In this document: positions 62,932 to 64,000 of the stretch, piece by piece | Layout: each line of letters starts with the position of its first letter | Numbering within the stretch: position 1 is the stretch's first letter | Origin: Candidatus Oleimmundimicrobium americanum | GTDB lineage: Bacteria; Actinomycetota; Aquicultoria; UBA3085; Oleimmundimicrobiaceae | NCBI GenBank assembly: GCA_002366545.1 | Contig: DFBH01000074.1 | Coordinates: 8,913 to 72,912 of the forward strand | Length of the DNA stretch: 64,000 nt | Direction: 5' to 3' | Made by a program: the position numbers and the translations under genes | The notes under the pieces: generated by a model | Databases searched by the model: none | What the model was told of the DNA's origin: nothing | The model's input: the letters and a program-made list of their open reading frames with translations, nothing else

Positions 62932-63312
62932 TTATTTCCTTTTCTTAGCTGTAATAATCGACTTTGCGATAATATTGCTTAATTGCTTTGTTTCCTCAAT
63001 AATTTGAGTTAAATTTTGCTCCTTTAAAATTGCTGATTTCTGAATCAACCTTAACCAATATAGTGATTCACGAATTTCCTTCAAAACAATTTGAAGCTTA
63101 TGTATGAAATCAGCCCTGCTTTGAGCACCACATGCCTCTTCATAATTAGCTCCAACGGAGGTACCGCAACGCAATAACTGGTTTGCGATTTGCCTTCCTA
63201 CCAAAGTCTTTCTTAATTTCATGGTAAGTTTTACAATCTCAACGCCATATTCTAACAATCGTTCTGAAAGTTCATTTGCTTTTTCTTCCACTTTAAATTT
63301 TCCAATCTGCAA
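62932..63312 (-). CDS. Four-helix-bundle protein (S23/IVS-like, TIGR02436)
   Basis: 126 residues, all helical. It contains the family pattern LVGRQIANQLLRCGTSVGAN followed by YEEACGAQSRADFIHKL and KEIRESLYWLRL. Relatives are encoded inside intervening sequences of 23S rRNA genes and as accessory proteins of retroelements; the molecular role is unknown, and pentamer formation is reported for some. The start is TTG at 63312; a GTG at 63291 is also possible, since the first codons resemble the intergenic repeat words. Base composition is AT-richer than the flanks. Confidence 0.85.
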   Translation of the reverse strand: MQIGKFKVEEKANELSERLLEYGVEIVKLTMKLRKTLVGRQIANQLLRCGTSVGANYEEACGAQSRADFIHKLQIVLKEIRESLYWLRLIQKSAILKEQNLTQIIEETKQLSNIIAKSIITAKKRK

Positions 63313-63328
63313 TCTTCAATTTCCAATT

Positions 63329-63347
63329 CGACATTCGCAGAATGTCG
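63329..63347. repeat. Perfect 8-bp hairpin downstream of tadA
   Basis: CGACATTC and GAATGTCG separated by GCA. It lies 26 bp after the tadA stop, just inside the segment bounded by the tRNA-derived repeat. No U-tract, so terminator function is unproven. Confidence 0.45.
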
Positions 63348-63372
63348 GTTAGCGACCTCTCCAAGAGTTATT

Positions 63373-63819
63373 TTAACGTCTTTTCTTAAAAAAGTCTTGC
63401 AAGAGTTTACGGCACTCTTCCTCGCAAACTCCAGAGGTTACGCTGGTTTGATGGTTTAATCGCACGTCATTTGTGATGTTGTAAAGGGTGCCTGCGGCGC
63501 CGGCTTTTATATCAGATACTCCGTAAATCAACTCGTCCACACGCGCCTGAAAAATAGCTCCCGCACACATTGGGCAAGGTTCCTTGGTAACGTAGAGTCT
63601 ACAACCCGAAAGCCGCCAGTTTCCTAAATGCTTTGCCGCTTTTTGAATAGCCAAAACCTCAGCGTGGGCCGTGGGATCCTGCCGACCCTCACACTCATTG
63701 CGCGTCTTCGCTATAATATCGCCCTTAAAAACAACAATGGCGCCTACCGGCACCTCTTCTTCGGAAGCTGCTTTTTCCGCTTCCTCTATGGCTATTTTCA
63801 TATATTCTTCATTCGTCAT
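63373..63819 (-). CDS. tadA: tRNA adenosine(34) deaminase TadA
   Basis: 148 residues. Zinc deaminase motifs: THAEVLAIQKA (HAE, catalytic Glu) near residue 54 and EPCPMCAGAI near residue 84, plus VPVGAIVVFKGDIIAKTRN. It converts A34 to inosine in tRNA-Arg(ACG). It is encoded directly downstream of a tRNA-Arg(ACG), its own substrate. The C-terminal CEEECRKLLQDFFKKRR is standard for bacterial TadA. Confidence 0.96.
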   Translation of the reverse strand: MTNEEYMKIAIEEAEKAASEEEVPVGAIVVFKGDIIAKTRNECEGRQDPTAHAEVLAIQKAAKHLGNWRLSGCRLYVTKEPCPMCAGAIFQARVDELIYGVSDIKAGAAGTLYNITNDVRLNHQTSVTSGVCEEECRKLLQDFFKKRR

Positions 63820-63952
63820 ATTTTTACCTAATTAAATTTTCCCTCCGCAAAAATCTCCTTTACTTTCTCTAACGCTTCCGTATTCGATAAATCTGTTTTT
63901 TTGCTCCCGACTCATCACTACTAACTACCGACTATTTGCTTTGTAAATTTAT

Positions 63953-64000
63953 TGGTGCGCCTGACAGGAGTCGAACCTGCAACCTTTGGATCCGTAGTCC
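63953..64000 (-). tRNA. tRNA-Arg (anticodon ACG), 5' half beyond window
   Basis: Only the 3' part is inside: anticodon stem-loop GGA-CTACGGA-TCC (anticodon ACG), a T arm (GCAGG...CCTGT), the 3' acceptor strand CAGGCGC, discriminator A and encoded CCA. The D arm and 5' acceptor lie past 64000. Confidence 0.85.

Larger units (their letters stand above)
62871..63363. mobile_element. Segment bounded by a 12-bp direct repeat of the tRNA-Ser 5' end
   Basis: GCGACCTCTCCA occurs at 62871-62882, where it is the 5' end of tRNA-Ser(CGA), and again at 63352-63363. The 481-bp unit between holds only the four-helix-bundle gene. The layout resembles insertion at a tRNA end with target duplication, but no recombinase is present. 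Confidence 0.4.

Overview
The window is one contiguous piece of bacterial chromosome with moderate GC and short gaps. Almost every gene lies on the minus strand; only a lipid-kinase/plsY pair and a split chromate transporter lie on the plus strand. The content points to a strict anaerobe with a complete Wood-Ljungdahl (reductive acetyl-CoA) pathway: a selenocysteine formate dehydrogenase, Fhs, FolD, MetFV, AcsE, AcsCD, AcsB, AcsA and their maturation factors, plus pyruvate:ferredoxin oxidoreductase. A full-length bacterial AcsB, a long SRP RNA of about 270 nt of the Bacillus/Clostridium type, and the dnaX-ybaB-recR / SRP RNA / tRNA-Ser / tadA neighbourhood suggest a Gram-positive-type acetogen (Clostridia-like or a deep actinobacterial lineage). 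The sequence alone does not settle the phylum.

Layout. 1-3.9 kb: a DUF2207 membrane protein (cut by the window edge), a diacylglycerol-kinase-like protein, PlsY and a CBS-domain protein. 4.3-37 kb: a nearly unbroken 32.7-kb carbon-fixation island read leftwards from fhs. Gene order is fhs, acsV, cooC2, folD, acsD, nuoE2, nuoF2, a free NuoF C-terminal domain, a formate-dehydrogenase-like protein without its catalytic residue, acsA, acsB, (repeat-filled gap), acsC, hdrA1, hdrA2, mvhD, metV, metF, (gap), hdrC, hdrB, a MetE-like core methionine synthase, (gap), cooC1, nuoE1, acsE, nuoF1, a CBS protein and the selenoprotein fdhA. A LytS/LytTR two-component system sits directly upstream of fhs, and a 12-bp direct repeat with a 21-bp period lies in front of the fhs promoter. 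39-49.5 kb: split ChrA, a hydrogenase-like GGDEF sensor, YbaK, a SLOG protein, a CDF transporter, Asd, LysC and a membrane HD-GYP protein. 49.6-52.7 kb: porGDAB. 52.7-55.7 kb: dnaX-ybaB-recR. 55.8-61.9 kb: an MFS transporter, a two-gene permease and a MarR-controlled MacA/MacB exporter. 62.1-64 kb: SRP RNA, two tRNA-Ser genes, a four-helix-bundle (S23-like) protein, tadA, and the 3' half of tRNA-Arg(ACG).

How it works together. CO2 is reduced to formate by FdhA with a NuoEF-type diaphorase module. Formate passes through Fhs, FolD and a MetFV-HdrABC-MvhD complex to methyl-THF, and AcsE moves the methyl group to the AcsCD corrinoid protein, kept active by AcsV. AcsA makes CO from CO2, AcsB assembles acetyl-CoA, and PorGDAB links acetyl-CoA to pyruvate. 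The most unusual element is a second NuoE-NuoF-FdhA-like set, with the formate dehydrogenase active site lost and an extra NuoF C-terminal protein, embedded in the acs operon immediately before the CODH gene. It looks like a dedicated, possibly bifurcating, electron-transfer complex for CODH. Several intergenic gaps are filled with degenerate word-like repeats and small GC-rich hairpins shared between distant loci.
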